A stretch of DNA of 64,000 bases from Flavisolibacter ginsenosidimutans (GCF_007970805.1 NZ_CP042433.1:4774001-4838000); one strand, 5' to 3'. Numbered from the stretch's first letter, positions 50,582 through 63,501 are shown. The notes: a model not told the origin generated them from the sequence alone. Program-made: numbers and translations.

Positions 50582-51175
50582 ATGAGACGTTCAGGCGTTG
50601 GTTTATGGATCGTTTTGGGAATCATTGTTATCCTTGTTTTCTGGGGCTGCAGCCAGCAACGGGGCTTGGCAACCGCTGATACCGTGGTACAACAGAGTTG
50701 GAGTAATGTGGAAACAAATTATCAGCGCCGGACGGATTTGTATAACAGTGTTGTAAAGACCATTCAAGGCTCTGCTAATTTTGAAAAAGGTACACTGACA
50801 GAAGTCATCAATGCAAGGGCAAGAGCAACTTCGGTACACGTTGACCTGAACGACTCCACAACGTTGCGGCAATATCAACAAGCGCAGGCGCAATTGCAAG
50901 GTTCATTCAGTCGTTTAATGGCCGTTGCCGAAGCCTATCCTGATTTAAAGACCACGCAGGCTTTTCAAAATTTTCAAACGCAAATTGAAGGAACGGAGAA
51001 CCGCATCAACACCGCACGGCGCGACTACAATGATGCGGTAACCAATTACAATTTAAAAGTGCGACTTTTCCCGAATAACATCTTTGCCGGTATTCTTGGT
51101 TATCACCAGCGGCCTTTCTACAAAGCCGATCCCGGAAGCGAAAAAGCACCCGACATCAATTTTGATATAAAATAA
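50582..51175 (+). CDS. LemA family protein
   Basis: 197 residues. An N-terminal membrane helix (GLWIVLGIIVILVFWGC) is followed by the antiparallel coiled-coil LemA body: VVQQSWSNVETNYQRRTDLY NSVVKTIQGSA (two blocks), ARARATSV, QGSFSRLMAVAEAYPDLKT and FQTQIEGTENRINTARRDYN. LemA proteins are widespread with unclear roles, possibly in envelope maintenance. It heads a likely operon with two TPM-domain genes, a frequent association. Confidence 0.95.
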   Translation: MRRSGVGLWIVLGIIVILVFWGCSQQRGLATADTVVQQSWSNVETNYQRRTDLYNSVVKTIQGSANFEKGTLTEVINARARATSVHVDLNDSTTLRQYQQAQAQLQGSFSRLMAVAEAYPDLKTTQAFQNFQTQIEGTENRINTARRDYNDAVTNYNLKVRLFPNNIFAGILGYHQRPFYKADPGSEKAPDINFDIK

Positions 51176-51179
51176 TCTT

Positions 51180-51638
51180 GTGCGATTTCCCTGGCAGAAA
51201 AAGAAAGAATTTTTTACCGCCGAAGAGCAGCAACAGTTGGTTGCGGCCATTCAGAAGGCGGAGCAACGCACCAGCGGCGAGGTACGGCTTTTTATCGAAA
51301 GCCGTTGCCGTTTTGTAAACGCAGTGGACAGAGCCGCAGAAATCTTTGCCAGCCTTCAAATGGACAAAACCGAGGCCCGCAACGCAACGCTCGTTTACCT
51401 CGCAACCGATGATAAGCAAGCAGCCGTGTTTGGCGATGCGGGCATTCATCAAAAAGTAGGCGAAGATTATTGGAAAGACGTGGTGGAGAAAATGCTCTTT
51501 CAATTCAGGCAGGAAAAATTAATTGACGGAATTTGTACGGCTATTACACAACTCGGCGAAGCACTTGCCGAACACTTTCCTTACAATAAAGACACGGATA
51601 AAAACGAACTGCCGGACGAAATTGTTTTTGGCAGGTAA
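51180..51638 (+). CDS. TPM-domain protein, short form
   Basis: 152 residues from a GTG at 51180, 4 bp after lemA. It lacks a signal peptide and starts with a basic stretch (MRFPWQKKKEFF). The TPM core is recognisable: AAIQKAEQRTSGEVRLFIES, ATLVYLATDDKQAAVFGDAG IHQKVGEDYW (two blocks). TPM domains bind metal in plant TLP18.3 and are often paired with LemA. It probably works with the following longer TPM protein. Confidence 0.88.
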   Translation: MRFPWQKKKEFFTAEEQQQLVAAIQKAEQRTSGEVRLFIESRCRFVNAVDRAAEIFASLQMDKTEARNATLVYLATDDKQAAVFGDAGIHQKVGEDYWKDVVEKMLFQFRQEKLIDGICTAITQLGEALAEHFPYNKDTDKNELPDEIVFGR

Positions 51639-51641
51639 CGA

Positions 51642-52436
51642 ATGAAAAAATTTGCACTTCTCATCTGTTTGTTTTGTTCAATTTGTGCGTGGGCGCAGAT
51701 TGATAAAGTCATTCCCCAAAAGCCCAACCCGCAACGGCTGGTAAATGATTTTGCCGGCATTCTTACACCCGAGCAAAAAGAAACGCTGGAAAGCAAACTG
51801 GTTGCTTACGACGACAGCACATCAAATCAGGTAGCAATTGTTACCGTAAAAACAACCGGCGATTATGACATTGAAGAAGTAGCTCTTGGTATTTTGCGCA
51901 AATGGGGTGTGGGTGGCACAAAGAACAACGGCGTTGTCATACTGGTGGCAGTGGACGATCACAAGATTTGGATTTCGACGGGTTATGGATTAGAAGGCGC
52001 CATTCCGGATATTACCGCCAAGGAAATTATTGACAACGACATAACGCCCAACTTTAGGGCGCAAAATTATTACCGTGGTTTTGATGCGGCTACCAGTTCC
52101 ATTATACAAGCCGCTGCCGGCGAGTATAAAGCGCCACAAGGTTATGCGCAACGGGGCCGTGGCAATGGCGGTAGTGGTATTGGAAAAATCATCGTTGGCA
52201 TTGTGGTTCTCTTCATTATTTTAAGCATGTTTGGGGGCGGTGGCAGAGGAGGTGGAGGCTACGTTTCGCGTCGCGGTAGCGGCTGGCTCGGGCCCTTCAT
52301 TTTGGGAAATATGCTTGGCAGAAGCAGTGGCGGCGGCTGGTCAGGTGGCGGCGGAGGATGGTCCGGCGGCGGTGGAGGATTTGGTGGATTTGGCGGCGGC
52401 AGCGGTGGCGGTGGAGGCGCCGGCGGAAGTTGGTAA
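51642..52436 (+). CDS. TPM-domain protein with glycine-rich tail
   Basis: 264 residues with a signal peptide (LLICLFCSICAWAQ). The TPM domain covers about 30-165: VNDFAGILTPEQKETLESKL, SNQVAIVTVKTT, NNGVVILVAVDDHKIWISTG YGLEGAIPD (two blocks). A transmembrane helix (IIVGIVVLFIILSMFGGG) precedes a tail made almost wholly of Gly, Ser and Trp. It is placed in the inner membrane with the TPM domain outside. It lies 3 bp after the short TPM gene and completes the lemA-TPM-TPM unit. Confidence 0.92.
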   Translation: MKKFALLICLFCSICAWAQIDKVIPQKPNPQRLVNDFAGILTPEQKETLESKLVAYDDSTSNQVAIVTVKTTGDYDIEEVALGILRKWGVGGTKNNGVVILVAVDDHKIWISTGYGLEGAIPDITAKEIIDNDITPNFRAQNYYRGFDAATSSIIQAAAGEYKAPQGYAQRGRGNGGSGIGKIIVGIVVLFIILSMFGGGGRGGGGYVSRRGSGWLGPFILGNMLGRSSGGGWSGGGGGWSGGGGGFGGFGGGSGGGGGAGGSW

Positions 52437-52526
52437 ATGGCCGCTTAGTTTTATACTTACTTGACCTTATTCATCTTCTATTCCTTTTTTATTTTTGACC
52501 AGAGGTCTATCTATCTATTGGGCTTT

Positions 52527-52569
52527 ACTTGCGTCGCACTCTTCAACGTTCAGTAAGTCTGTTCGGCAA
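52527..52569 (+). repeat. Dispersed intergenic repeat, copy 3
   Basis: Carries the core TTGCGTCGCACTCTT (52529-52543) and ends TGTTCGGCAAA like copy 1 at 5371; the middle differs. It sits between the TPM gene and the DUF4476-like gene. Confidence 0.65.
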
Positions 52570-52646
52570 AGAATCTAACCTTTCCTTAAGCTCGAATGCC
52601 ATACCTTTTCCACTGTGTATAATCCTTTCCGTTAATTTTGGCTTAC

Positions 52647-53999
52647 ATGAAAAAGCTGTTTCTGTTTTGCACCGGCCTGTGTTTGGCCATCTTCGCGAAG
52701 GCGCAGAAAAATTATTTTCTTTATTTGCAAACCGACGATCAATCTCCGTTTTACGTTCGCCTGTCCGATAAAGTTTACAGTTCTTCCACTGCGGGTTATC
52801 TCATTCTTCCAAACCTTACCGATACGACTTATGTATTGGGCGTTGGTTTTCTAAAAAGTACACAGCCGGAAACAAGATTTGCCGTCACCATCAATCAGGC
52901 CGATAAAGGCTATTTGCTCAAAAATTTCTCCGATGGTTTGTCGCTTTTCGACATTGAAGATTTAACCGTGGTAAAATCTGTTTCGGCAAACAAAGACAAT
53001 ACGGTTTACGAAACCAAGACCGATAAATTTTCTTCCGTTCTTTCCAAAGCCGCCGACGATCCGAGCTTGTTGAAAGTACCGGTGGCAAAAAAAGAAGACC
53101 CCAAAGTTGAACCCGAAAAAACGGAAGTAATAGCAGCGAAGAAAGACGAGCCAAAGCCCGAACAAAAAGAGCCGCTCATTGCAAAAGCCGAAGACAAAAA
53201 ACCGGCAGAAGAAAAGCCGAAAGATGCCGTTGTACAAAAGCCTGTTGAAACAACCGAAGTCAAAGTTGATAAGAAAGATGAAGCGACAAAAACAGTTGTG
53301 GTGCCTGCTTCAGAAACGACACCGAAAGCCGAAGAGAAGTCGTCCGTTTCAAAAGAAGGAACTTCCACCGCCACAAATCCGGTAAGTGAATACAAACCTT
53401 CGGTCATTGTTCGCCGTTCCGAAAGCTCCACCACGGAAGGCTTTGGCATTGTTTATTTTGATAAAACAGGAGACAAGACCGATACAGTCCGTATTTTGAT
53501 TCCGCCTTCAAAATTTAAACTTGAACAAGAGGGGCAAACAAATTCTTCTGAAGTCGAGAAGAAAGCGGAGCCTGTGACTGTGAATAACGTATCATCAAAA
53601 GTTGAGACCAACATTAGCCGCGCTGAATCAAACAAGAATGAAACAAAAAACAGCACCGACGAATTGAGACAGGATAAAAAGATAGATAAAGAGAGCAACA
53701 GCCAACCTTGCAAAGAACAAGCTTCGGAGAAAGATTTTCTGAAGCTTCGAAAAAATATGGCCGCAAAATCTACCGATGAAGACATGATTTTTGAAGCCAA
53801 GAAAGCTTTTAAAATACGCTGTTTTACTGTGGAACAAGTTCGTTATCTCAGTACTTTATTTTTAACCTCCGCTGCCAAGTATCAGTTCTTCGATGCGGCC
53901 TACAACTACGTATCAGATAAACAAAATTTTGCGGCTTTGCAGTCTGAAATCAAGGACGAATATTTTTTAAAGCGCTTCAAAGCTTTGGCGGGAGAATAA
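52647..53999 (+). CDS. Exported protein with charged linker and DUF4476-like C-terminus
   Basis: 450 residues from the ATG at 52647. After the signal peptide (LFLFCTGLCLAIFAKAQ), residues 20-125 form a beta-rich domain (NYFLYLQTDDQSPFYVRLSD) that resembles the N-terminal domain of DUF4476 proteins. Residues 140-370 are a Lys/Glu/Pro/Thr-rich, probably disordered linker (EDKKPAEEKPKD). The last 75 residues (FEAKKAFKIRCFTVEQVRYL STLFL in two blocks; FFDAAYNYVSD) match the helical DUF4476 domain. It should be periplasmic; role unknown. Confidence 0.75.
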   Translation: MKKLFLFCTGLCLAIFAKAQKNYFLYLQTDDQSPFYVRLSDKVYSSSTAGYLILPNLTDTTYVLGVGFLKSTQPETRFAVTINQADKGYLLKNFSDGLSLFDIEDLTVVKSVSANKDNTVYETKTDKFSSVLSKAADDPSLLKVPVAKKEDPKVEPEKTEVIAAKKDEPKPEQKEPLIAKAEDKKPAEEKPKDAVVQKPVETTEVKVDKKDEATKTVVVPASETTPKAEEKSSVSKEGTSTATNPVSEYKPSVIVRRSESSTTEGFGIVYFDKTGDKTDTVRILIPPSKFKLEQEGQTNSSEVEKKAEPVTVNNVSSKVETNISRAESNKNETKNSTDELRQDKKIDKESNSQPCKEQASEKDFLKLRKNMAAKSTDEDMIFEAKKAFKIRCFTVEQVRYLSTLFLTSAAKYQFFDAAYNYVSDKQNFAALQSEIKDEYFLKRFKALAGE

Positions 54000-54003
54000 G
54001 CAC

Positions 54004-54768
54004 ATGACCCGTTATTTTTTGGAGGTTGCGTACAAAGGCACAAAATACAGCGGCTTTCAAATCCAGGAAAATGCGTTAACGGTTCAGGCGGAAGTAGAAA
54101 AAGCGTTTCAAACGCTTCACCGCCGTTCGGTTCAGTTTACAGGCTCGTCCCGCACCGATGCTGGCGTGCACGCCTACCAGAACTTCTTTCATTTTGATTA
54201 CGACGATGCGATTCACCCGCAAGCGGTTTACAAACTCAACGCTATTTTACCGGACGACATTGTCGTAAAAAACATCTTCGCAATGCCGGACGGTGCTCAT
54301 TCCCGGTTTGATGCCACGAGCAGGGAATACGTTTACAAAATTCACCGGTTTAAAAACCCCTTTCTCCGGGAGACATCGTTTTATTATCCGTATAAACTAA
54401 ACTTGGATGCTTTGCAAGAAGCAACCGCATTCATTAAACACCAAATAAACTTTTTCGCTTTTTCCAAAACCAACACGCAAGTCAAAAACTTCCAATGCCA
54501 GATTTACCGGAGCGAATGGAAAATTAAAGGAGAAAGTCTGTTTTATACAATAGAAGCAAATCGCTTTTTACGCGGGATGGTTCGTTTAGTTACGGCCACT
54601 CTTTTAAAAGCAGGTAGGGAAAAAATTAGCCTTTCGGAATTTAATAATCTCTTCGTAAACGAGCGGAAGTGTGGTTTCTCTGTTCCGGCGCACGGCCTAT
54701 ATCTGAAAAAAGTTACCTACCCAGAGAATTATTTTTCGGCATCGGCACAGCGTTTCACAGATATTTAG
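54004..54768 (+). CDS. truA: tRNA pseudouridine synthase A
   Basis: 254 residues. Catalytic motif GSSRTDAGVHAYQN places the nucleophile at Asp52. Other blocks are YFLEVAYKGTKYSGFQIQ, DATSREYVYKIHRF and FYTIEANRFLRGMVRL. It converts uridines 38-40 in the anticodon arm of tRNAs. It begins 4 bp after the stop of the DUF4476-like gene and is the last protein gene before the rRNA operon. Confidence 0.97.
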   Translation: MTRYFLEVAYKGTKYSGFQIQENALTVQAEVEKAFQTLHRRSVQFTGSSRTDAGVHAYQNFFHFDYDDAIHPQAVYKLNAILPDDIVVKNIFAMPDGAHSRFDATSREYVYKIHRFKNPFLRETSFYYPYKLNLDALQEATAFIKHQINFFAFSKTNTQVKNFQCQIYRSEWKIKGESLFYTIEANRFLRGMVRLVTATLLKAGREKISLSEFNNLFVNERKCGFSVPAHGLYLKKVTYPENYFSASAQRFTDI

Positions 54769-54787
54769 CAACTATTTTTTGAAAAGG

Positions 54788-54820
54788 TTTGGAGCGTATT
54801 GTTGAAGGCTCTTATCTTCG
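54788..54820 (+). promoter_or_regulatory. rRNA promoter P1
   Basis: -33 TTTG (54788-54791) and -7-like TATCTTCG (54813-54820; one mismatch to TAnnTTTG), 21 bases apart. First of four tandem promoters before 16S. Confidence 0.6.
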
Positions 54821-54907
54821 CATCCGCTTTTTGAAAGTCGTACAGAAAAGAAGAAAATTAAGAAGAGACTTCTTCGAAGTTTTTAGAAATATTTTTGAAA
54901 TTAATTT

Positions 54908-54936
54908 TTTGGTTGTCAAATAGTTACCTATGTTTG
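54908..54936 (+). promoter_or_regulatory. rRNA promoter P2
   Basis: -33 TTTG (54908-54911) and -7 TATGTTTG (54929-54936), spacing 17 bases. The sequence after it (CCGCTTTTTGAACGACAG) resembles that after P1. Confidence 0.7.
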
Positions 54937-55017
54937 CAGCCGCTTTTTGAACGACAGTTGCCATTGATTTTCTTAAAATTCACTTCACAAAATTTTGGAA
55001 GAAAAATAAAGAAAAAA

Positions 55018-55050
55018 TTTGGACGGAATTGCAAATCACTTTTATCTTTG
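55018..55050 (+). promoter_or_regulatory. rRNA promoter P3
   Basis: -33 TTTG (55018-55021) and -7 TATCTTTG (55043-55050), spacing 21 bases. It is followed by CACTCC and, further on, AGTTCTTTACA. Confidence 0.75.
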
Positions 55051-55153
55051 CACTCCCGCAAAAAACGAAAACAGTTCTTTACATTATCACGAAAATTATT
55101 GCCGAATGAATCTTCTGAACGATTGTTAAAAAATTGAAAATCAGAAAATTAAA

Positions 55154-55184
55154 TTTGGTAGAATGAAAAAAGCTCTTACCTTTG
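55154..55184 (+). promoter_or_regulatory. rRNA promoter P4
   Basis: -33 TTTG (55154-55157) and -7 TACCTTTG (55177-55184), spacing 19 bases, ideal for the housekeeping sigma factor of the phylum. Shares TTTGCACTCC and the following AGTTCTTTACA with P3. Confidence 0.8.
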
Positions 55185-55313
55185 CACTCCAAATCGAAAT
55201 AAGGGGTACGAAAAAGAGTTCTTTACACAACAATAGATGCGGCAAAAGGCCTTGAGGTTCAAAACCTTATCATCTGCAAAATCGAAGTAAAACGTAAGTT
55301 TAAACCGATTAAA

Positions 55314-55324
55314 GTTCTTTGAAA
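55314..55324 (+). promoter_or_regulatory. BoxA-like antitermination element, 16S leader
   Basis: GTTCTTTGAAA resembles the Nus-factor boxA of rRNA leaders and lies about 130 bases before the mature 16S. Related GTTCTTTA sequences occur after P3 and P4 and before tRNA-Ile. Confidence 0.5.
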
Positions 55325-55451
55325 GTTTGGAAGCAACAGCAACTTAAATCTTTATGATTTAAAATCTAGGTAAGTCAAGCGAATAAAATTCGAAATTGAC
55401 TCGTTAATTTTTCAAAATTTGAGAATTTAATAGTCAGTATCAAAACTCATT

Positions 55452-56982
<1,531 letters not shown>

Positions 56983-57112
56983 TTAGAGCACGTCAAAGGT
57001 GTCCGCATCAATGACAATTGACTTACCGCTGTTGTTTCCTTTTCTTTCAAATTTAGTTCTTTAAAATTGTATACCCGATACTCCCGACTATAATCGGGAA
57101 GGGCTACCAAAC

Positions 57113-57190
57113 AGATCCGTAGCTCAGCCTGGTTAGAGCACTACACTGATAATGTAGGGGTCAGCAGTTCAAATCTGCTCGGGTCTACCA
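57113..57190 (+). tRNA. tRNA-Ile (GAT anticodon), CCA encoded
   Basis: Acceptor arms AGATCCG / CGGGTCT pair; the anticodon stem CTACA / TGTAG encloses CTGATAA with anticodon GAT at 57148-57150; the T-loop is GTTCAAATC. The 3' CCA is in the DNA (57188-57190). It lies in the 16S-23S spacer as usual. Confidence 0.97.
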
Positions 57191-57245
57191 AACCAAAGCT
57201 GCAAGCCTAAGCGTTTAGCTCACAGCTTGAAGCTATATTCCAACT

Positions 57246-57318
57246 GGGGGATTAGCTCAGCTGATAGAGCACCTGCTTTGCACGCAGGGGGTCAACGGTT
57301 TGAATCCGTTATCCTCCA
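57246..57318 (+). tRNA. tRNA-Ala (TGC anticodon), CCA not encoded
   Basis: Acceptor arms GGGGGAT / ATCCTCC pair; the anticodon stem CCTGC / GCAGG encloses TTTGCAC with anticodon TGC at 57279-57281. The discriminator A is at 57318, followed by CTA rather than CCA, so a CCA-adding enzyme is required. Confidence 0.96.
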
Positions 57319-57399
57319 CTAAAGTTCTTTCATACATAGATATGGCATAAGGCCTGAAGGTTCAATCCTTAATATCTGCTTACATCTCTAAAGAGATAA

Positions 57400-57410
57400 G
57401 CTCTTTGACA
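57400..57410 (+). promoter_or_regulatory. BoxA-like element in the 16S-23S spacer
   Basis: GCTCTTTGACA, about 130 bases before 23S, matches the boxA antiterminator sequence commonly found before 23S. Confidence 0.55.
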
Positions 57411-57532
57411 TATTGGAAAAATCAAATAGTTGTTAGACGAGAGTCTATTATCGATCACATTAATTTTTTGTATCGCCAAGTAATTGGTGGTCTGAAGTTG
57501 GTGGTCGGGTAACAATACAATTTCAAATTTTT

Positions 57533-60409
<2,877 letters not shown>

Positions 60410-60506
60410 TTTTATTTTTGTCTCTCTTCTGACAACTATTTTCCAATATGACATTATTATGCGGTTCGCTTTCAGCTCTGTTGCTGTTAGCTTACAGCCA
60501 TCTTTT

Positions 60507-60617
60507 TATGGTGGTTTTGCCGAGGGTGTTCACCTCTTCCCATACCGAACAGAGAAGTTAAGCCCCTCATGGCCGATGGTACTGCACCAAAATGCGGGAG
60601 AGTAGGTAGCTGCCATA
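60507..60617 (+). rRNA. rrf: 5S ribosomal RNA
   Basis: Contains CACCTCTTCCCATACCGAAC, AGAGAAGTTAAGCCCCTCAT and GATGGTACTGCA with closing helix TATGGTGG / CTGCCATA, about 100 bp after 23S. Last gene of the operon; ends approximate. Confidence 0.95.
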
Positions 60618-60624
60618 TTTATTT

Positions 60625-60656
60625 AAAAAAGCCTTTCAGAAATGAGAGGCTTTTTT
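60625..60656 (+). terminator. rRNA operon terminator
   Basis: Perfect stem AAAAAAGCCTTTCA / TGAGAGGCTTTTTT (one G-T type mismatch) with loop GAAA and T-run, 7 bp after 5S. Confidence 0.93.
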
Positions 60657-60699
60657 GTTTTCTGTTCTATCTTGGTTGCTACTGCAAAGCCAACAAATC

Positions 60700-62544
60700 A
60701 TGCTGTACAGAAAAGAACTGGTGCTTGGTGTTTTTTATTTTTCCATATTTCAGGCTTCTTCCCAAACCATTGCAACCTTTAATTCCATTCAACCAGCAGT
60801 CCAAACGCAAAACCTTGTTTTACCTGCCACGCATACGTTTCAGCGAATCGTGCGGTCGAACAGCACTTTGTTATCTGGCGAAACCGTAGGCATCAATCTG
60901 GATTTTACCGGTTACGTTCCAATTAGCGGCAGTAGTAGCAACGGTTATCTTTCCATCAGCAGCGAACGCGTATATGCGGGAGCGGCTATCCTTTCCATTT
61001 CATTAAACCCTACGACAAAACTTTGGACAATTGGCGACGGCGGCAACGTGCCCTTTCCTTTTTCCGATATAGGTTATGTAAACGCCTTCTGCGCCGGAAC
61101 CGTTATGCCCAACGGGCACGTAATGGTTTGCGAAGAAACAATGGCCGGTGCTGACTACAACAGTGATGGTTACAACGATGACGGCTGGATTATCGAAATT
61201 GATCCGGCATCACGTACGGTTATTAATCAAGACGGTGTGGGTGGCGTTGACAAACTATGGGCAATGGGACGTCAAAAACATGAAGACGTTGTTATGACTC
61301 CCGATATGTCCGTCGCTTATTGGAGCGCTGATAACGATACGGCTGGCTATGTGTACAAATTTGTTCCCGCTGTTCCGGGAAATTTTTCAGTGGGTAATTT
61401 ATATGCGTTGCAAACCACATCCTCGTTGGGCGGCGGCACCTGGCAACAAATTCCAAATACAACTGCTGCTGAGCAAAACAATACGACAACATCAGCAAAG
61501 GATGCCGGTGCTTATAATTTCGTCCGCGTTGAAGGCATTGAACGCGGCCCCGACGGCAAAATTTATTTTGCCGCTACGACGTCGGGAAGAATTTACCGCT
61601 TTAATGATTTGGGCAACACGGTTGATCAATTGGAAGTGTTTGTGGAATCAACGGACTACGATGTTGACGGTGCCGGGCCGTATCCGCCTGTCGCCTGGGG
61701 TAATGGCGCAGACAACCTTGCTTTCGACGGCGAAGGAAATTTGTGGGTATTGCAGGATGGCGGTAACGATTACATCTGGGTGGTGGCGCCTGATCATACG
61801 GCCGTGGCTCCAAAAGTCAAACTCTTTGCCATCATGCCTGGTGGCAGCGAACCGACGGGCATTACCTTCTCACCCGATTACAAGTATTTGTTCATGTCTG
61901 TCCAGCACCCGAACAACAGCAATACGAGTTCGCAAACTGATGCGGCCGGGAACGCGGTGGTGTTTGATGAGTCAACAGCGATTGTGATTGCCCGACAAGA
62001 AAACCTCGGCGCCAACGTTCCACTGCCGGTGAATCTTACCTCTTTTGAGGCAAGAACGGAAAAAAACACCGTTGAATTAAATTGGAAAACGGCAAGCATC
62101 AGCAACGATGAATTCACAATCGAACGATCAATCAACGGCGTACATTTCGACGCAATTGGAACCGTGAAGCAATTAGCTTCTTCGTTTCGTTTTGTTGATG
62201 ACAAACTTCCGCTTGCGAACAATCTTTATTATCGCCTAAGACAAAAAGACAAAGACGGAAAGATTGTCTATTCGGAAACAAAAACGATCAATATAGAGAA
62301 ACAGAGCATCCTAAGATTATTTCCTTCGCCGGTTTCTGATAAACTCATCGTTCAGCTTTCAAACGCAACCACAGGGCAAGTTTCCGCAACCATCATAAAC
62401 GCAGCCGGTGTAACCATCAGTCGGCAGGTAAGAAGCGCCACGAATAATTTTGAGATTCATGTGAAAGAATTGCCCGCTGGCACCTATTACCTGATTGTAG
62501 AAACGGCTGAAGGAAAAAGCACAGCATCATTTACTAAAAAATAA
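60700..62544 (+). CDS. PhoX-like (DUF839) protein with T9SS sorting domain
   Basis: 614 residues from the ATG at 60700; an earlier in-frame TTG lies in the rRNA terminator. After the leader (LVLGVFYFSIFQASSQ), residues 60-460 resemble the PhoX alkaline phosphatase propeller: TVMPNGHVMVCEET, GWIIEIDPASRTVINQDG, GRQKHEDVVMTPDMSVAYWS ADNDTAGYVYKF (two blocks), RGPDGKIYFAATTSGRIYRF and GGSEPTGITFSPDYKYLFMS. PhoX enzymes use iron and calcium to release phosphate from organic esters. A linker (LPVNLTSFEAR), an Fn3-like unit and a type A sorting domain (LRLFPSPVSDKLIVQLSN) follow, so it is a surface enzyme. Whether all metal ligands are conserved was not checked. Confidence 0.82.
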   Translation: MLYRKELVLGVFYFSIFQASSQTIATFNSIQPAVQTQNLVLPATHTFQRIVRSNSTLLSGETVGINLDFTGYVPISGSSSNGYLSISSERVYAGAAILSISLNPTTKLWTIGDGGNVPFPFSDIGYVNAFCAGTVMPNGHVMVCEETMAGADYNSDGYNDDGWIIEIDPASRTVINQDGVGGVDKLWAMGRQKHEDVVMTPDMSVAYWSADNDTAGYVYKFVPAVPGNFSVGNLYALQTTSSLGGGTWQQIPNTTAAEQNNTTTSAKDAGAYNFVRVEGIERGPDGKIYFAATTSGRIYRFNDLGNTVDQLEVFVESTDYDVDGAGPYPPVAWGNGADNLAFDGEGNLWVLQDGGNDYIWVVAPDHTAVAPKVKLFAIMPGGSEPTGITFSPDYKYLFMSVQHPNNSNTSSQTDAAGNAVVFDESTAIVIARQENLGANVPLPVNLTSFEARTEKNTVELNWKTASISNDEFTIERSINGVHFDAIGTVKQLASSFRFVDDKLPLANNLYYRLRQKDKDGKIVYSETKTINIEKQSILRLFPSPVSDKLIVQLSNATTGQVSATIINAAGVTISRQVRSATNNFEIHVKELPAGTYYLIVETAEGKSTASFTKK

Positions 62545-62589
62545 AATGCGCCGGTAATCAAAAGTGTAAAACTCATCCCGACCGCACTC

Positions 62590-63501
62590 TTGCTTTGTGT
62601 TGCTGTCTTTTCTGCATTTGCACAGCAATCTGCACTGCGGCGCAGCTTTGTTTTTTTCGGTGATGTGAGAATAACACTGGACGAACCGCCTCATTTGAAT
62701 TCAAAACACGAAAGCTTCGTTATTCTTTATGCGCTTCCCAACGGCAATACCGCAGAACAAACAATGGGAAAAAAGATTTCCGCAGGTGACGACTGGCATT
62801 TCGACATTCAACACATCAAAGCACAAACAGCCTTCCTGCGCCGGCAATTACCGAAGAAGAATATTGTTGTTGCCTATTTAGAAAACACAGACAAAAGCTG
62901 GCCGCAGTGGAAAACAAAACATGCGAACTACGTTGGCGAAGTGCAACACATCGTTAATACAATTTTCAATCTTTTCAGGGGGAGGAAAGCACTTTACCTA
63001 AACGGTCATAGCGGCGGCGGCCGTTTCATTTTTAGTTATCTTGACGGCGTTGATGTAATCCCTTCGTTTGTAAAAAACATCAGTTTTTTGGACAGCAATT
63101 ACGGTTATGATTCAACCTACTTGCCAAAACTTCAAAACTGGTTGCAACAAAATAAGGAAGCGAAGCTGAATGTATTTGCCTACAACGACAGCATGGCTTT
63201 ATTAAATGGAAAACGCTTTGTTTCCGATACCAGCGGAACCTGGTATCGCAGCGGCTTGCTGCTTCGTCACCTGACGCAAATATTTCCCTTCGAAAAAAGA
63301 AGAGATGACAGTTTAATTATTTATCAATCACTGAACAAACAAGTTCGCTTCTTTCTAAAAACAAATCCTGAAAAAAAGATTTATCACACGCAACAGGTTG
63401 ACCTGAACGGTTTCATTCATTCCATTCTTGCCGGTACCAAACAAGATGAAAAGCGTTACAAATATTTTGGTGAGAGAGCTTACTCAAGCTTCATCGAATA
63501 A
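62590..63501 (+). CDS. Exported alpha/beta hydrolase, start uncertain
   Basis: About 303 residues if the TTG at 62590 is used. The core has GHSGGGRF, a nucleophile elbow with its serine near residue 144, and YLNGHSGGGRFIFSYLDG around it. Upstream in the same frame the codons read VIKSVKLIPTALLLCVAVFS without a start codon, then meet the stop of the previous gene. That looks like the front of a signal peptide, so the true start is upstream or a single-base frameshift has separated it from the ATG at 62546. The substrate is unknown. It follows the PhoX-like gene closely and may share its transcript. Confidence 0.6.
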   Translation: MLCVAVFSAFAQQSALRRSFVFFGDVRITLDEPPHLNSKHESFVILYALPNGNTAEQTMGKKISAGDDWHFDIQHIKAQTAFLRRQLPKKNIVVAYLENTDKSWPQWKTKHANYVGEVQHIVNTIFNLFRGRKALYLNGHSGGGRFIFSYLDGVDVIPSFVKNISFLDSNYGYDSTYLPKLQNWLQQNKEAKLNVFAYNDSMALLNGKRFVSDTSGTWYRSGLLLRHLTQIFPFEKRRDDSLIIYQSLNKQVRFFLKTNPEKKIYHTQQVDLNGFIHSILAGTKQDEKRYKYFGERAYSSFIE

